Made by a program: the position numbers and the translations under genes. From positions 84,408 to 148,407 of the forward strand of contig CAJJDN010000172.1 of assembly GCA_905182985.1 (NCBI GenBank): a stretch of 64,000 nucleotides of DNA, read 5' to 3'. The stretch's first letter is position 1. Each line of letters begins with the position of its first letter. This document shows, one piece after another, positions 25,181 to 37,595 of this stretch. Under the pieces are notes generated by a model. It did no database searches and had not been told where the DNA came from. It saw only the letters and a list, made by a program, of their open reading frames with translations. The stretch is from Paramecium sonneborni (taxonomy: Eukaryota; Ciliophora; Oligohymenophorea; Peniculida; Parameciidae).

Positions 25181-25261
25181 TTAATATAAATTATATATTT
25201 TAATTCCTTTTTAATAATTAAAGCTTTGTATTAAGCTTCTTAATGATTCATTTATTATTCA

Positions 25262-25620
25262 TCAATAAGCTTACATCTTAAAAACTTAATAAATTAGTGC
25301 ATAAAAGTCTTTATCAATGAATATTTTAATATTAGGTTTCCTTATGAATTGTTTACTGATTACTTTATATTTTGCCTTAAAGATATCCTTGAAAAAGACA
25401 GGTAAAGTCAATTTTTCCAATTAATAATTTTGTATATATTATGCAAGATATTTTACATTAATTGAATAATCAAATATCTGATAGATATATTTGAGTATTC
25501 GAAAAATAGCTTAAACTTCTGCTGCTTTAATCTCTATAAGAAAATTCTATTATATACTATATCAAAAATAACTATTAATTGAATCATTTATTTTTTATCT
25601 TTTTATTAAATTTCATTCAT
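25262..25620 (-). CDS. Small protein of unknown function, 110 aa
   Basis: ATG at 25620 and TGA at 25262-25264, with a 26-nt intron at 25547-25572 that removes the frame conflict between MNEIQQKDKKQMIQLI and NFLIEIKAAEVQAIFRILKY. The protein is helical, with Ile/Phe/Tyr-rich segments and a basic C-terminus (FKAKYKVISKQFIRKPNIKI). No known domain. It lies 81 nt upstream of the coiled-coil gene on the same strand. Confidence 0.65.
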
Positions 25621-25935
25621 GAAATGGAAATTATTTATTCATTATCTCTTTTTATAATTTATTTATAAATTTATTCAATTGATGAGATGTCAGATTATTT
25701 TATTGATAAAATATATTTTTTATTTCATAAATTCTTTTAAGAATTTGATATAAAATTTTAGAAATATAATTTAGCATATTTCAAAAGTCATCTTAAATTA
25801 ATACTCTCTAAAAATATAAAAGAAAATTATCAATTATAGAAATAATAATTAATTTTAAAAATGATATGCATTTTTTAGCAGAATTATGAATTTAGTTAGA
25901 AATTTATTTCATAATAAATTTTATTTTATTTTATT

Positions 25936-27183
25936 AATATGACTTCTTATAGAGATTAAGCCTTTGGAATAAATTCAAGGCCTTCAAATGACCCAATAAG
26001 ATTTCCATAAACTATAACAGGTGATATATATACAAATTTGCCATAAAAACCATTAGCCAATGAATAGACTTCAGGATTGCCATTTTAATTTGGTTCTGCT
26101 CCTGCTAGAGCATATGCTTAAGAAGTAATTTGAATAATAATATATTAGCTTTAATTATCTCCAGATATATAAGTACTAGCGAGATAATAACAAATGTAAT
26201 AACATCCAACTGCAATGCCGGTATAATAAAAAGTGATCTAACCTTCGCCTTTATATTAAGAAATCTAACATTTTGATAAACCAGTTAAAGTTGTTTCAAG
26301 AAATGATATAGAAGAACCATGGAGAAGTAATAATTTTATTAAATTGAAGATAAGTGCTAATTTTTGGAGAGACAAATTTATGATTTACAACAAGAAAACT
26401 TAAGGTTGAGATAATAGAATATAGCATCAGAAAAAGTTACATATTTTGAAGATACTGGAAGAGTTAACTAATTAATGTAAGAAATAGATAGATTAAATAA
26501 AACTATATTGGATTTAAACTCAGAAATAGAATAATGGAGATAAAGATATTAAAGTTTAGAAGCATAACTAAAAACAAGATAAAATGTAGAAATGGAAATT
26601 GAAAGAATGAGAAGATCAGTTTAAGATAATGAAAATATTATGCATGTAGAAATGAATAGATTAAGAGAGCAATTAGATGAATGGTAAAAAAGATGTTAAT
26701 CACTTGAATCTTAAAGCTAAGATGCTTAAACTTATTTAGCTAAGTCAAGAACACATGAACAATAAATATGTAAATATTGAAATCGTTATATTTTAGTTAA
26801 TTTATAAGCTGATTTGAAAAAACTAGAAATAACACTTAAGTCTAAATAAGATGATTATGATGCTTTATAATAGAAATTTAATAGACTTGAAAGAGTGGTT
26901 AGAGATAGTGAATACTAATCCTAAGAGATGGCTAAGTATTTATGTTTAATATCTTTTTAGTCTTAGAAAAATTATTGATGATCGAAATAAAGAGATTGAT
27001 GTTTTAAGAAGATAAAATCCATCATAATTTGGAAATCAAAATAATAAGGATTAGGAAGGGAAGTTGGCTCTTTTTTAGGGAGAATGTGAAAGGCTTAACT
27101 AATTATTAAATCACAAAGAACAAGAATTGTAACTATACAGAGATTAGCTTAAGAGATAATCCCACTATAGTAACAAATAATGA
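25936..27183 (+). CDS. Coiled-coil protein, 382 aa
   Basis: ATG at 25936, TGA at 27181-27183 and four introns (26125-26148, 26327-26349 ending AAG, 26770-26796, 26936-26960); the spliced length is an exact multiple of 3. The first 120 residues are Pro/Gln-rich and non-helical (SRPSNDPIRFPQTITGD, SSPLYQE-like). From about residue 130 to the end it forms a long coil with clear heptads (e.g. LMQEIDRLNKTILDLNSEIE, then MEIERMRRSVQDN). Such organisation suggests a cytoskeletal or basal-body scaffold, but I recognise no named family. Confidence 0.8.
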
Positions 27184-27756
27184 AATCTATTTTATTTTGA
27201 TAAAAACCAAACTAACCACTTAAATCAATTTTATTTTATATTTTCTATCTTTTATATTAGATAACTTGAAATTTCTAATCTTTAATGTATATTATAAGTT
27301 TGTCTAAATGAAAAATATATTTACAGATTTCATTCATATGTCTATAATATTGTTAAAATTACTTCAGAAAATATCTTATAGGTTAAAAATTTAAAGAACT
27401 TTAGATTAATTTCTAAAATTAAATAAAAAAAAAAAGAAATCAATAAATTAGTTATAATTCTAAATTTTTCTAATTTTATTTAAATACTCTGTTTAACCTT
27501 AACTAATTTCATGTATAAATTGTTATTTTTTTAAGATGTAGATAACATTTTTAATAAAATATCATAAACTTATAGAAAAAGCAAAATTAATTTTACAAAT
27601 TAATTAATTATAATTAGTCAACATTTATATTTTTATTTATACCAAATATTTCAGATTTCTCCTTTATATTAATGTGAAAGATATGAAATGACCTAAAGAT
27701 AAATAGATATATTAAAAATTCTAATATAAAATTATTATTAATTAATTTCATATTTA
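27184..27756. other. Intergenic between convergent genes
   Basis: About 570 very A+T-rich bases between two convergent 3' ends, with a poly-A run near 27,428. No coding frame with normal codon use was found. Confidence 0.5.
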
Positions 27757-28485
27757 TCAATAATTGCTTCTCCATAAAGGTTTATTAGAGTACCATTGCG
27801 AAGGTTGTTAGACATAATATAATAAAACATCATTTTTGTATTTAACATATTCTGGAATATTATTAGCTTCTGATAGTAAAATACATTTTGTAGCTTATGA
27901 AGACAAGAACCAGATTAGATATTGCTAAAAAATTTTTTTACGTTCTTATTCATCTTTAGATTCATTAGCTTAAATTATTAAATGATCTTTTAGAACTCGA
28001 AAACCTGATATGATTTCTAAATTTTATTGATAAAACTTTTGAAATTCAATTAATTTTTTATTGTTATTTCTAAACTTTTCTAATAGAAAATTTTGGGCTT
28101 ATATATTGTTTATTCCTTTTATTCCATGTCTTAAAATATTTCTACATATATTTTTTTTATAATCCCTAATTGCAGCAGACTGTAATTTTGCTTTCTTATG
28201 AATTTTCTTTTTCTTTATATATTTATCTAAAGAAGGAAGGTTTGATTTTAATTCTAAACTTAGTTAAGGGTTCAAGAAATATTAGCTTATACTTAATTAT
28301 GGATATTAATCTTAAGATTATTATTATAAAGGCAATTATTATTAGTCTTCTATTTTAAAATCTTCATATGACTACTAATTAAAAATTTTCAGGCAAAATT
28401 GGTTTGGTCTTTTGTTTTGTACAAAATTAGCTGACTCAACAAATTCACTACTTGGATTTTTGAATGAATATACAAATGAATTCAT
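27757..28485 (-). CDS. Hypothetical protein, 242 aa
   Basis: An intron-less frame from ATG at 28485 (MNSFVYSFKNPSSEFVESAN) to TGA at 27757-27759. A Gln-rich linker occupies residues 48-75 (runs of TAA codons). A basic segment follows (DKYIKKKKIHKKAKLQSAAI), then a helical C-terminal half (e.g. IIQANESKDEQERKKIFQQY). No transmembrane segment and no recognised domain. The basic patch could be a nuclear-localisation signal; this is inference only. Confidence 0.65.
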
Positions 28486-28957
28486 AATTTATTATAAATA
28501 TTAAATTCATAAATTAATATAATATCACTTCCCATTAAAAATAATCTAATTTTGTAAGTATTAATCAAATATCAATAGAATTAGAAAACAAATTTTTTAG
28601 ATTCAATTCCAATTTATAAAGAATTTCTTTTATAAATATTAATTTTGGTATAAAACTCTAACTATATATTATTATAGTTTTTAGTTTACAGAAAAAAACA
28701 CAAAAATAAGTGAAGAAAGCATTTTAAATTACTTTCTTCAGTTATTTTATTTTAATTAATATATATTCATATGAAAATCTTCAATAAATTTATATAACAC
28801 AAAGTTATTGTATAATTATCGTATAATAAACTATTTTTGAATGAAAATGTAAATATATTTTATAGATTTAAACTGCTTTAAAATTGAATTAGTAAGATCT
28901 TTCATTTAAATATGGCAATTTTTTATTGTACATTGCATAAATTATTTTTTAATTGAA
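28486..28957. other. Divergent intergenic promoter region
   Basis: 470 bases between two divergently transcribed genes (27757-28485 and the sorting nexin). No coding frame recognised, so it should hold both promoters. Confidence 0.5.
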
Positions 28958-30625
28958 ATGGATAATAATTAAAGAAGTTAAAAAGAAGCTTACTTATAAG
29001 AAGAGATTTTAGATAAAGGAATTGATCCCAATCACTTTCAAGATTTTTGTGAGAAAATAAAAGGAGAAGGTATGAAATTAATATAAAATAAGAAAGTGAT
29101 ATAGATAAATGGACTTTGGAAGATCTTGTGTAATTAGTCAATTAATATAAAATTGAATTTTTTACTACCGATTTTGATTAACCAGTAGACGATATGATTA
29201 TTGGATGGAATGCTTTTGATCAAGTGATTCCATAAATGGATATAAAAAGTGATCCTTAGATGTGGAACTTATTAGATTTAGATTATGTAGAATCTTCTCC
29301 TGTAATCAATCAATAAGAAGATAAAAAAGTTGATTAACCATAAAAAGAAAGTCAAAAATAAATTTAGTAAATTCATTAACAATAAACATTGGAAATTAAT
29401 TAAAGAGTCTCAGAAAAACTAGATCTTCCAAATATAGGTAAACCATTGGCTATATCTCCAACTGCTTTGAAGCTATAGGAAATACAATAATAAATGCCTA
29501 AAAAATAGGCACCTGAAATTTATTCATTTTCTTAATGTTCTAAATTATAATGTAAAAAATTAGGATTTAATATATTCGCATAAGGAGTTCCTTCTATTAA
29601 AATAACTGGGTATCTAATTAGAGATATATATTTAGCTTTGAAAAAAAAGCAGGAGGCCTCTTTAAAAGTGATTATGTTTTATATAGTGTTAAAACAGGAG
29701 ATGAATATAGTGTATAAAGAAGATATTCTGATTTTCAATGGTTGTAATAAACACTTTTTAAATTATTCCCAGGAATTGGTATTCCTAGTCTTTCAGAAAA
29801 AACAGCTAAAAAAAATGCAAAAAATACTGTTTAAAAAAGAACCATTATATTAGAATTCTTTTTAAATGAATTAGCAAAGAGTGAACTTTTTAGAAATAGT
29901 AAATATTTTGTAGACTTTCTTCGTTTAAATGATCCAGTTTAATTTAAATAATTAATAAAGTTTGGTGAAAAATTAAGTAAGCCTTGTAAATTTGAAAGTA
30001 TTTTAAATATGACAGGAACTGTTGTATTTGTACCAGATATTAAATTGAATAATTTTGAAACTTTTATATAATAAGAAGAGCCAATTTATGCAAAGATAAA
30101 AAATTTATTCAAAGAGATAACACATCATTTATCAGCAGTATCTAAACTTATTAAAGATATTGAAGATTCTCTAAAATTATTAACTGGTTTATGTTAAAAA
30201 TATGAAATTAATCAAGATTATGATCCTTTATAAGAAATGACCAAAAAATTAGAAGAATAAATAACATAATGCAGTTCAAATTAATACAATAGAATGTATA
30301 ACATGTTTCGATATCAAACTTTAAATTTTACATAAATAAAAAACATATTAAAATTAAGAAATGAATTACAAACTGAATTTTCAAACAGAAAAGATTTTAA
30401 AGTTGAATAAATAAATGAACTCTTTAGTTCTAGAGAGAATGCTAAATCGGTCGATGAATTAGAATTTCCGGCAAAAGTATTAATTTATGTAATGATATTT
30501 AGAGTTCAAGACTTTTGGCATACTAATTAGGTTACATGAATTGGAGAACAATAGAAGAAATTAAGACATTTTTAGAGCATCGTTAGATTGGATTTCAAAC
30601 TTTTTCACAATAAGTGCTAAAATGA
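28958..30625 (+). CDS. Sorting nexin with PX and BAR-like (Vps5-type) domains
   Basis: ATG at 28958, TGA at 30623-30625. Introns at 29070-29092 (AAG end), 29610-29635 and 30477-30502 give 530 aa. An acidic/Gln-rich N-terminus precedes a PX domain at about residues 190-310. The PX domain has the phosphoinositide-binding signature VQRRYSDFQWLQQTLF and the Pro-rich turn LFPGIGIPSLSEK. The C-terminal 200 residues form the helical BAR region, ending NWRTIEEIKTFLEHRQIGFQ. SNX-BAR proteins bind PI3P-rich endosomes and drive tubulation in retromer-type recycling. The closest architecture is SNX1/2/Vps5. The next gene starts 97 nt downstream on the same strand. Confidence 0.9.
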
Positions 30626-30722
30626 TTATTTGTAATTTATCTATATAATATTTCAAAAATTCTAATAATTATGTAAAAAGCATAACTAAAAAACTTTTTT
30701 AATAATAAGCCTAAGTATTTAA

Positions 30723-32405
30723 ATGGAGAAAATTAACCAAATAAATTTAGTCTCAGAAAATATAGAGGCAATTCAGTTGATCAAGTCTTTAGAAAACATT
30801 AGTATGGAATATAATAAATAAAAGATTAGAGTAGAGTAAATACCATCTACTCCTACAAAAAAAGAAAGAAATATGACACCACCATTTAGATAGAAAATAC
30901 CATAAGATTAAATTTAATAAGAATAATAAGAGAAATGGGGATCTTAAAAGCTGTAAACAGAAAATCGATAGTAAAAAAGTTATTCAATCAATAAAGAAAC
31001 AGAAAATAAAAAAAATAAAGATTAACATCTTTAAAAAAAGACTAACTCAAACACATAATAAAAGTAAGTTGCCAAAAAATATATTTTTAAGAATAAAAAA
31101 TACAGATGATCAGCCATAGTTGTTAACGATTACAGGAAAATTAAAATAGTCCAATAAAATTTCAGAATTTCCTTAGAATAAAATGAAGTAAAGCCCTGTT
31201 TAAGTGAAACAAAACCAAATTCCAAAAATTCAAGCTATATAAGAATAAAAGATTGAATCAAAAACTAATTCCTTTAAAACCATTTAAAAAATAAAAGAAT
31301 CAAAACCAATAAATTTAAAATAAGAAATAAAGGTTTTTAAACAATAAGAAGATCAAACTTAATAGATTCTAACAACAAGATAACGAACAAATAACGTATC
31401 TTTTTCTCCAAATCAAAAAATATTAAAAACAGAACCAAATCTCATCTAAAATTGCTTATCTCCTAAATTAAAAGCTTTAGTAAATATTTATTTATATAAA
31501 GTCATCTGTTGCTCGTCCAATTTTTAAAGATGCTAAATATTACATAACTCCTTTAATTCATTTTTTGAGGGAATCATATTTTCCTAATACTACACCTTTT
31601 AAACTTTAATTCAAAATAGAATTTTAAGATTAATAGTAGTATTTTAGATAAAAATTTTGTGATCATTTTTTAGCTTCTTTTGCAAATGTCAAAAAATGTT
31701 AAGATTTTAAATTAAAAACAAGAGTAGAACCAATTTATTTAGATCCACCAAAAAAACCTAAATTAAGCAAAAGTCATATTAAAACAATTATATTTGATCT
31801 TGATGAGACTTTGATACATTGCAATGATAATAATAATAATCCAACTGATTATGAAGCTACTATTTAAGTTCCTAATGAACCTGCTTATAATGTAAATTAT
31901 TTGAATTATTTATTAGATTCGTTTTAATCTCAGACCTAATTGTATTGAAATGTTGTAAATTTTATCTTTATACTATGAATTAATACTATTTACTGCATCT
32001 TTTAAAGAATATGCTGATAAAATTTTAGAATATATTGACCCAAAATAAACTATTTTTGCTTATAGATTATATAGAGAAAGTTGTGTATGTTTAGATGGAA
32101 ATTTGTTTGTAAAAGACTTAAGTGTTATTTAAGGAAGAAAATTAGAGGTAAATAAAAAAATAATCATATAGCATATGGTATTAGTTGATAATTCAGCTCA
32201 TTGTTATTTCTTTCAACCTGACAATGGTATTCCAATAATCCCATTTGAAGAAAATAAGAAAGATAAAGAACTTATCTTTCTTACCGATTATTTTACTAAA
32301 TGTGAGAAATATCCTAATTGGCTCGATTAGCATAAGCACAATTTTAAAAATTTTATCCATTTTAAATCTGAGACAATAGATACATGTTTAAGAAGATTTG
32401 TTTGA
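30723..32405 (+). CDS. CTD-phosphatase-like (SCP/Dullard family) protein with long disordered N-terminus
   Basis: ATG at 30723, TGA at 32403-32405. Introns at 31064-31091 (AAG), 31480-31501 (AAG), 31892-31916 and 32148-32171 give 527 aa. The first 250 residues are Lys/Gln/Pro-rich and disordered. The C-terminal catalytic domain carries the HAD-type DxDxT motif (IIFDLDETLIHCN), the second motif LILFTASFKEYADKIL, then YRESCVCLDGNLFVKDLSVI and the third motif MVLVDNSAHCYFFQPDNGIPI. This is the full SCP/Dullard set. Such enzymes are Mg-dependent Ser/Thr phosphatases acting on the RNA polymerase II tail or on lipin. The substrate here is unknown. Confidence 0.92.
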
Positions 32406-32469
32406 TTTATTAATACAAGTATATTATGAATAAATAAATAAGTGTTTTAATTTGTAATTATATGTAAAT

Positions 32470-34974
32470 TCATTTCTTCTTTAATTCTGATAATCTTTTA
32501 TCTTCCTTTAATTTTCTATCCATTTCTTCGTATTTAAGAAGAGCCTAAGATTCAAATCTAATAGCTCTTTATTCTAAAATGTCTATTCTAAATTGAATAT
32601 TAATATATTCATTATCATCAGGATCTGATTTCTTTTATTGCATTTATTCAGCCTAATCTAATTTTGCTCTTTCTTCTTCTAGCTTTTTCTAAATAATTGC
32701 AGCTCTCGATAATAAACTAGAAATATATTTAAAATCTGATACCGTTCTTTTAATTTCGTCATTACATCTTTTTGTATTTCTAAGGCTTCATTGTATGTTA
32801 GGACTTCCTTACCTTAAAGTTTTCTCTTTTCTAAATAAGGATATAAGTAATCTTTATCAGCTTATTCTCTTTGTTTTTCTTCTTCAGATTTCTTTAAAGT
32901 TTCTTTATATCTTTCTCTAGCTTTATCATGAAGAGTTTTCTCTAACTTTAAATCTTAAGATCTAAGCTATTCTTCATCTTTTTTTACTTCATCTTCTTAA
33001 TTTTTAATGTGTGTTAAACATTCTTTCTCTAAAGATTATATTATTAACAATTTACCTAGATTTGCTATACGTTAATTTTCTTGTGAAACCAAAGCATCTT
33101 CATTTTTTTTCTCAACTCCAGGTTCAGTTAATTTTCCTAATCCATGCATGTTCTCTCTTTTTAACTCTTTGAATTATGGATTTATTTCTCCTTTGTTCAT
33201 GTGATAATAAACCCTAAAATAAATAATATAAATACCTAATTACATTTTTGACTAAATCAATAACAACTTTTTATGGTTATTCACTTGCTGGATATAGTTC
33301 ACTTAATTCATATTTTTAAGTCATTTTAGTAATTTTGACTTATCCCATATATCTATCATTATGGACTAGATCTTTTGGATCAAATTTTTTATCAGTAGTA
33401 ATAAATCTAACAGATCTATATATAACTCTATCATCTCTATTTTCATATTCCTCGATAGTTTTTTCTCCAATTTTTTCAATTCTTTGAATTAATCCATCAT
33501 GATTTCTAGTAGGATAATATAGAATAATCCTCAATTATCTATCAATTGTAGTAATGGTTTTTCTTTATGGTTTATTACCAGGTTCATACTCTTCAATAGT
33601 TTTAAATTCATAAGGAAATCTTCTTTTTAATACTAATTTGTCAGATCTATGTTTATAAAAATATCTAATTTCATGAATTTTTAATCTTTTATAATCTTAA
33701 TAGATCGTAAATCTTTAAACAAGTCCATCTAATTCTTATGAATATGGAGCATATGAGTCAATTTTACATTTCTTATAAAAAACAGTTGACTCTCCTAAAG
33801 GAGTTCCTTTAAGAAAAGATTCTTTATCAATAAAAACTTTAGGAGGCCAAGGAGGTGGCATATCTAAGATTTATGCAATATCTTATAATTATTATTGTTA
33901 TGGATCAACTTGTTTTTATTATTAATTATGATCTTCTCCATAATTATAATCTTCATCATCTTATTATGCTTATTCAACCATAGTATCAAGCATAACATAT
34001 TCCCAATTCATAGAAGTGTCCATTTCATCAAAATTTAGATCAGCTACCTTTGATTCAAGTTTCATATTAATCCAAAAGTTTTTATTATTAAAAACAGCAT
34101 CTACAGCTAAAAAAGGACTGTCATTAATTTAATAGATTCTACCAGTTGAAGGTTCAATAAATAAATTTCTTTCAACTCCTCTTTTTCCTGCTTTTAATAA
34201 AATCCAACAATGAATTCTTTTTCCAGCATAAAAATCTTAACCCATTTAATCAGGTTCATCATCATCTATAGTTAAAGCTATTCTTCTTTATTCTTTTTCA
34301 TATTCCTCCTTTTATTTTTATATCTTTGTATCATATTTTGAAATTATTTCTTCTTTTGGAAGTATAGCAAATTCATTATCTTTTAGTTCATCATTATCTT
34401 TATCTTTATCTTCATCATCTTCTTTAATTCCATTATTAATAAATATATAATCAAGATCTGATTCATTCTTACTTGTTATTGATCTAGGTGCTGTTCCATA
34501 AACACAATATGCATCATAACCTACTCCTATTAAAACACTACAAAGTAATATTGACAAATCAAAACAATCTCCCTTTTACCATCTAGCTACATTAGTTGGA
34601 CTTGGTATAACCTTTGGAAATTAATCAGGAGGATCCAATTATTCATAAGCTATAAAAAAACTCATATATCTTGCACACTGTTCATAATTATATAGTTCTA
34701 AATATCCAATTTTTTAAGGACGTATAGTTGTACAGATAAATTTATACAAATCACATTCATTTTTCGGGTAAAGGAACAGATTTCTCTTTTCATCATAATG
34801 TAATTGAAACTGTTTTTGAAATTATTAAACATGCTCTAATACTAACTCTTCCTTTGGTGAATTTTCTATACTTACATCATTTAAAATTACCTTTGTAGCA
34901 AAATGGAATTTAAATATCTTTACCTTCTTTAAAGTCTCTACATCTTTACAATTTCTCATTTACTACTGTTGCAT
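32470..34974 (-). CDS. DRC7: Dynein regulatory complex subunit 7 (DRC7/CCDC135/FAP50)
   Basis: TGA at 32470-32472; ATG placed at 34974 (MQQQQMRNCKDV). One 22-nt intron at 33214-33235 was verified. The N-terminal third contains the inactive transglutaminase-like core of DRC7 (LSILLCSVLIGVGYDAYCVY), preceded by RNLFLYPKNECDLYKFICTT, which lines up with the human protein. The middle part is beta-rich (WEYVMLDTM, IHEIRYFYKHRSDKLVL), and the C-terminus from about codon 600 is a coiled coil with the typical DRC7 ending. DRC7 is part of the nexin-dynein regulatory complex that controls ciliary beating. The start is uncertain: a Met-led frame at 35062 (MTSSAVSDMEIQK) could not be joined by a normal intron. 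Confidence 0.93.
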
Positions 34975-35417
34975 TTCCTGATTTCAATATTGCAAGGATA
35001 TTATTTTATTACTATTACGCCTATTTCTATATTTCCATATCACTCACAGCAGAAGATGTCATTATTTTAATATTTTAATTTATTTATTTCTAATTTATAG
35101 ATGCTTATAACTAGTGACTAATATTTATTTTATTTTAATTATATTTATCTTCTAATCAATTTTTAATGCATTTATATAAAATAACAAACATATAAAAAAA
35201 TCATCATTATTTATCAATTTAAAATATTATAAGTATCATATGATTAATCATTTATTATTGATAATTATTAGAAATCAAAACTAATTCTAATAAATTATAA
35301 TAATTTAGTTATAAAATAAAATAAAAATGTTGAATATTAATGTGTTTGTACATCATTTTAAAATTTATTAGAATACCTTTTATTTTGATGATATTTTATA
35401 TTTTGTTTAATTAATTT
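34975..35417. other. Intergenic, holding an unconnected Met-led stub
   Basis: About 440 bases between DRC7 and the CDK gene, which lie on the same strand. Near 35,000-35,062 a short Met-led minus-strand frame could be an extra DRC7 5' exon, but no standard splice pair joins it in frame. The rest shows nothing. Confidence 0.4.
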
Positions 35418-36466
35418 TCATTTTCCATATTGCATTGCCAAATTTTATTATCCAGGTGGGAAATATTTAACTAAATCTTCTTTGCTTAGATCATCAAAGA
35501 AAGGATGTTTCATTGCCTCTTTAACATAAATTCTCTTAGCAGGATCAAGAGCAATCATTTTAGTAACTAGATCTAATCCATTCTAATATTATATTTTATA
35601 AAATAAATACTTTTTCAAAATTTTTGAAAAATTATTCTGGAGGAGTTGGTCTAAATCTAGGGAATGTAGGTTTAAAATCTGGAAGATCTGCAATGTTTGG
35701 CCAATCTTATACAGTAGGGGTTCCATGATATTAAAATATCTTAAAGATTTAATCGATTTCACTATCTCCACAAAATAATCCATGTTTTTCAACCATTTCT
35801 GTAAGAATACATCCAACAGACCAGATATCAACTCCCAAAGAGTATTACTTTTATGATAATAATATTTCTGGAGCTCTATACCAAAGAGTTTCTACTTCAT
35901 GTGTAAGAGTTTTTATAGGTACTCCAAAAGCTCTAGCTAATCCAAAATCTGCTAATTTTATAATTCCTGTTGATTTGTCTATTAAAATATTTTATGGTTT
36001 TAGATCTCTATGTATTATACGTCTAGAATGACAATAATTGAGACCATTTAATATTTGGAATGTAAAATGCTATAATTGATATAATTAATACTTTGATTTA
36101 ACTTAATGTGAGATTGTGTTTGTTTTAATCTAAGAATTTTTTGAAATCCATCTCAACATACTCAAATACTAAATAAAGTTTTTTCTCATTAGGTTAATAG
36201 ATGACTTCTTTGAGACCCACAATGTTTGGATGTGGTTAGAGTTCTTTTAATATCGAAATCTCTCTCATAGCTGTAGATGGAACTCCTTCATCTTCATTTT
36301 CTAACTTAATCTTCTTCAATGCTACTAATTCTTTTGTAACTGAATCACGTGCCTTATAAACAACTCCATAGGTTCCTAAACACATTAAAAATTAATAGTT
36401 ACCTTCACCAATTTTCTCTAATTTCTCATATCTCTCTAATTATCTATTGTTACTATTACTGTTCAT
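35418..36466 (-). CDS. Cyclin-dependent kinase (CDK1/2 type, PSTAMRE helix)
   Basis: ATG at 36466, TGA at 35418-35420. Introns at 36376-36402, 36070-36091 and 35583-35610 give 323 aa, full length for a CDK. The domain shows [13 protein letters not shown] (Thr and Tyr of the inhibitory pair conserved), the cyclin-binding helix [16 protein letters not shown], the catalytic loop [23 protein letters not shown] and [19 protein letters not shown] replaces the canonical PSTAIRE by a single residue. The T-loop Thr (THEVETLWY) is in place. It should need a cyclin and act in cell-cycle control. Ciliates carry several CDK1-like paralogues, so I do not assign a number. Confidence 0.95.
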
Positions 36467-36576
36467 CTTATCTCCTCCTCTTAAATCATAATAATTTTAT
36501 GCTTAAATAGACATGCATTCATACTTAACATTGGGTATAATAAATTCAAAAATTAAAATATTAACTGTTATTTAAA

Positions 36577-37427
36577 TCAACCCTAATAGAATGTAGATCT
36601 CTAATCGATTTAAAATAATTTTGCATAAAAATCATTTTCTGTTTCACTTGGTTCATCTTTAGGTAATTTTAACATCCCTTATACAATCTTTATTAATCCT
36701 TTTTCATCAACTTATGGGTAAACAATGAATTCAATTTTGGCTTATTCTTTCATTAGTCTTAAACTATTTAGCAAACTCTCCAAAAACTCATCATTATTCT
36801 ATTTATCTTAAAATTTATTGAAAATAGGTAACAATATTTTTTTATTATTAACAATATCAAATAAAGCATTTAGAGATGGAATACAAACAAATGTATCACA
36901 TTAAATAAATTTTAAACTAAACTTGAAAAAATTTTTCTTTCTTTAATTTAAATATCTATCGGTAGGTATATTTTATTTTTCTCTTAATTATTAAAGATCT
37001 GGATTTAAATTTAAAATTTAATTTGGATCTATCTATAAAAGAATCCAAAACAAATAAAGAATATTTTCATCTTATACTTACTATTCTTAATTAATTTTTC
37101 TCATCATTATTTAGATCATTTATTTCTAAAATTAAATCCTATCATTTAAACAATAATAACATTCAGAATAAATTTTAAACTCAATAATAGATGGAGCCTA
37201 ATTCTAAAATATACATTCCAACTTAGCATTCTGTTAAGTTTTTTACTTCTATAATTGATGTAAAATAATTTTTAATTCTAATTTTAAATTTACTAATAAT
37301 TAATCTTATTGATTGAATACTTAAATTAAATAGAAATGAAAATATAATCAAAAATATAATTTAAAACATTATGTGGTTAAGATGTTATCATTTATTAAAT
37401 AATCTGTTCTTCCTATTCAATTTCCAT
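36577..37427 (-). CDS. Hypothetical protein, 5' end uncertain
   Basis: The 3' half is clearly coding: the frame ending at TGA 36577-36579 reads back through SLLNSLRLMKEQAKIEFIVY, FVCIPSLNALFDIVNNKKI and FWILLQIDPNQILNLNPDL. Upstream of about 36,970 all three frames have coding-like stretches, and I could not settle the introns. A plausible start is ATG at 37427 (MEIEQEEQIIQQMITSQPH). I see no known domain. The gene lies 110 nt downstream of no obvious partner and reads the same way as the CDK gene below it. Confidence 0.5.
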
Positions 37428-37595
37428 AGGGTCATAAGAATGTTATAAAATTTTGCATGAATAAGCTCTTTTTATAGTAAATTATTAAAGAAATATATAA
37501 TTTTCAGATTTAAAGCTCCTTTCTTGCTGTAATACAAATTTATTTTAGATTAATAGAAAGTAATGCAATAAATAAGTGTCTCTGTAAGTTTTAAT

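Noticed and set aside
34990..35062. Extra N-terminal exon for DRC7 (MTSSAVSDMEIQK)
   Set aside because: No GT...AG pair joins it in phase to the DRC7 frame, so the shorter start at 34974 was kept.
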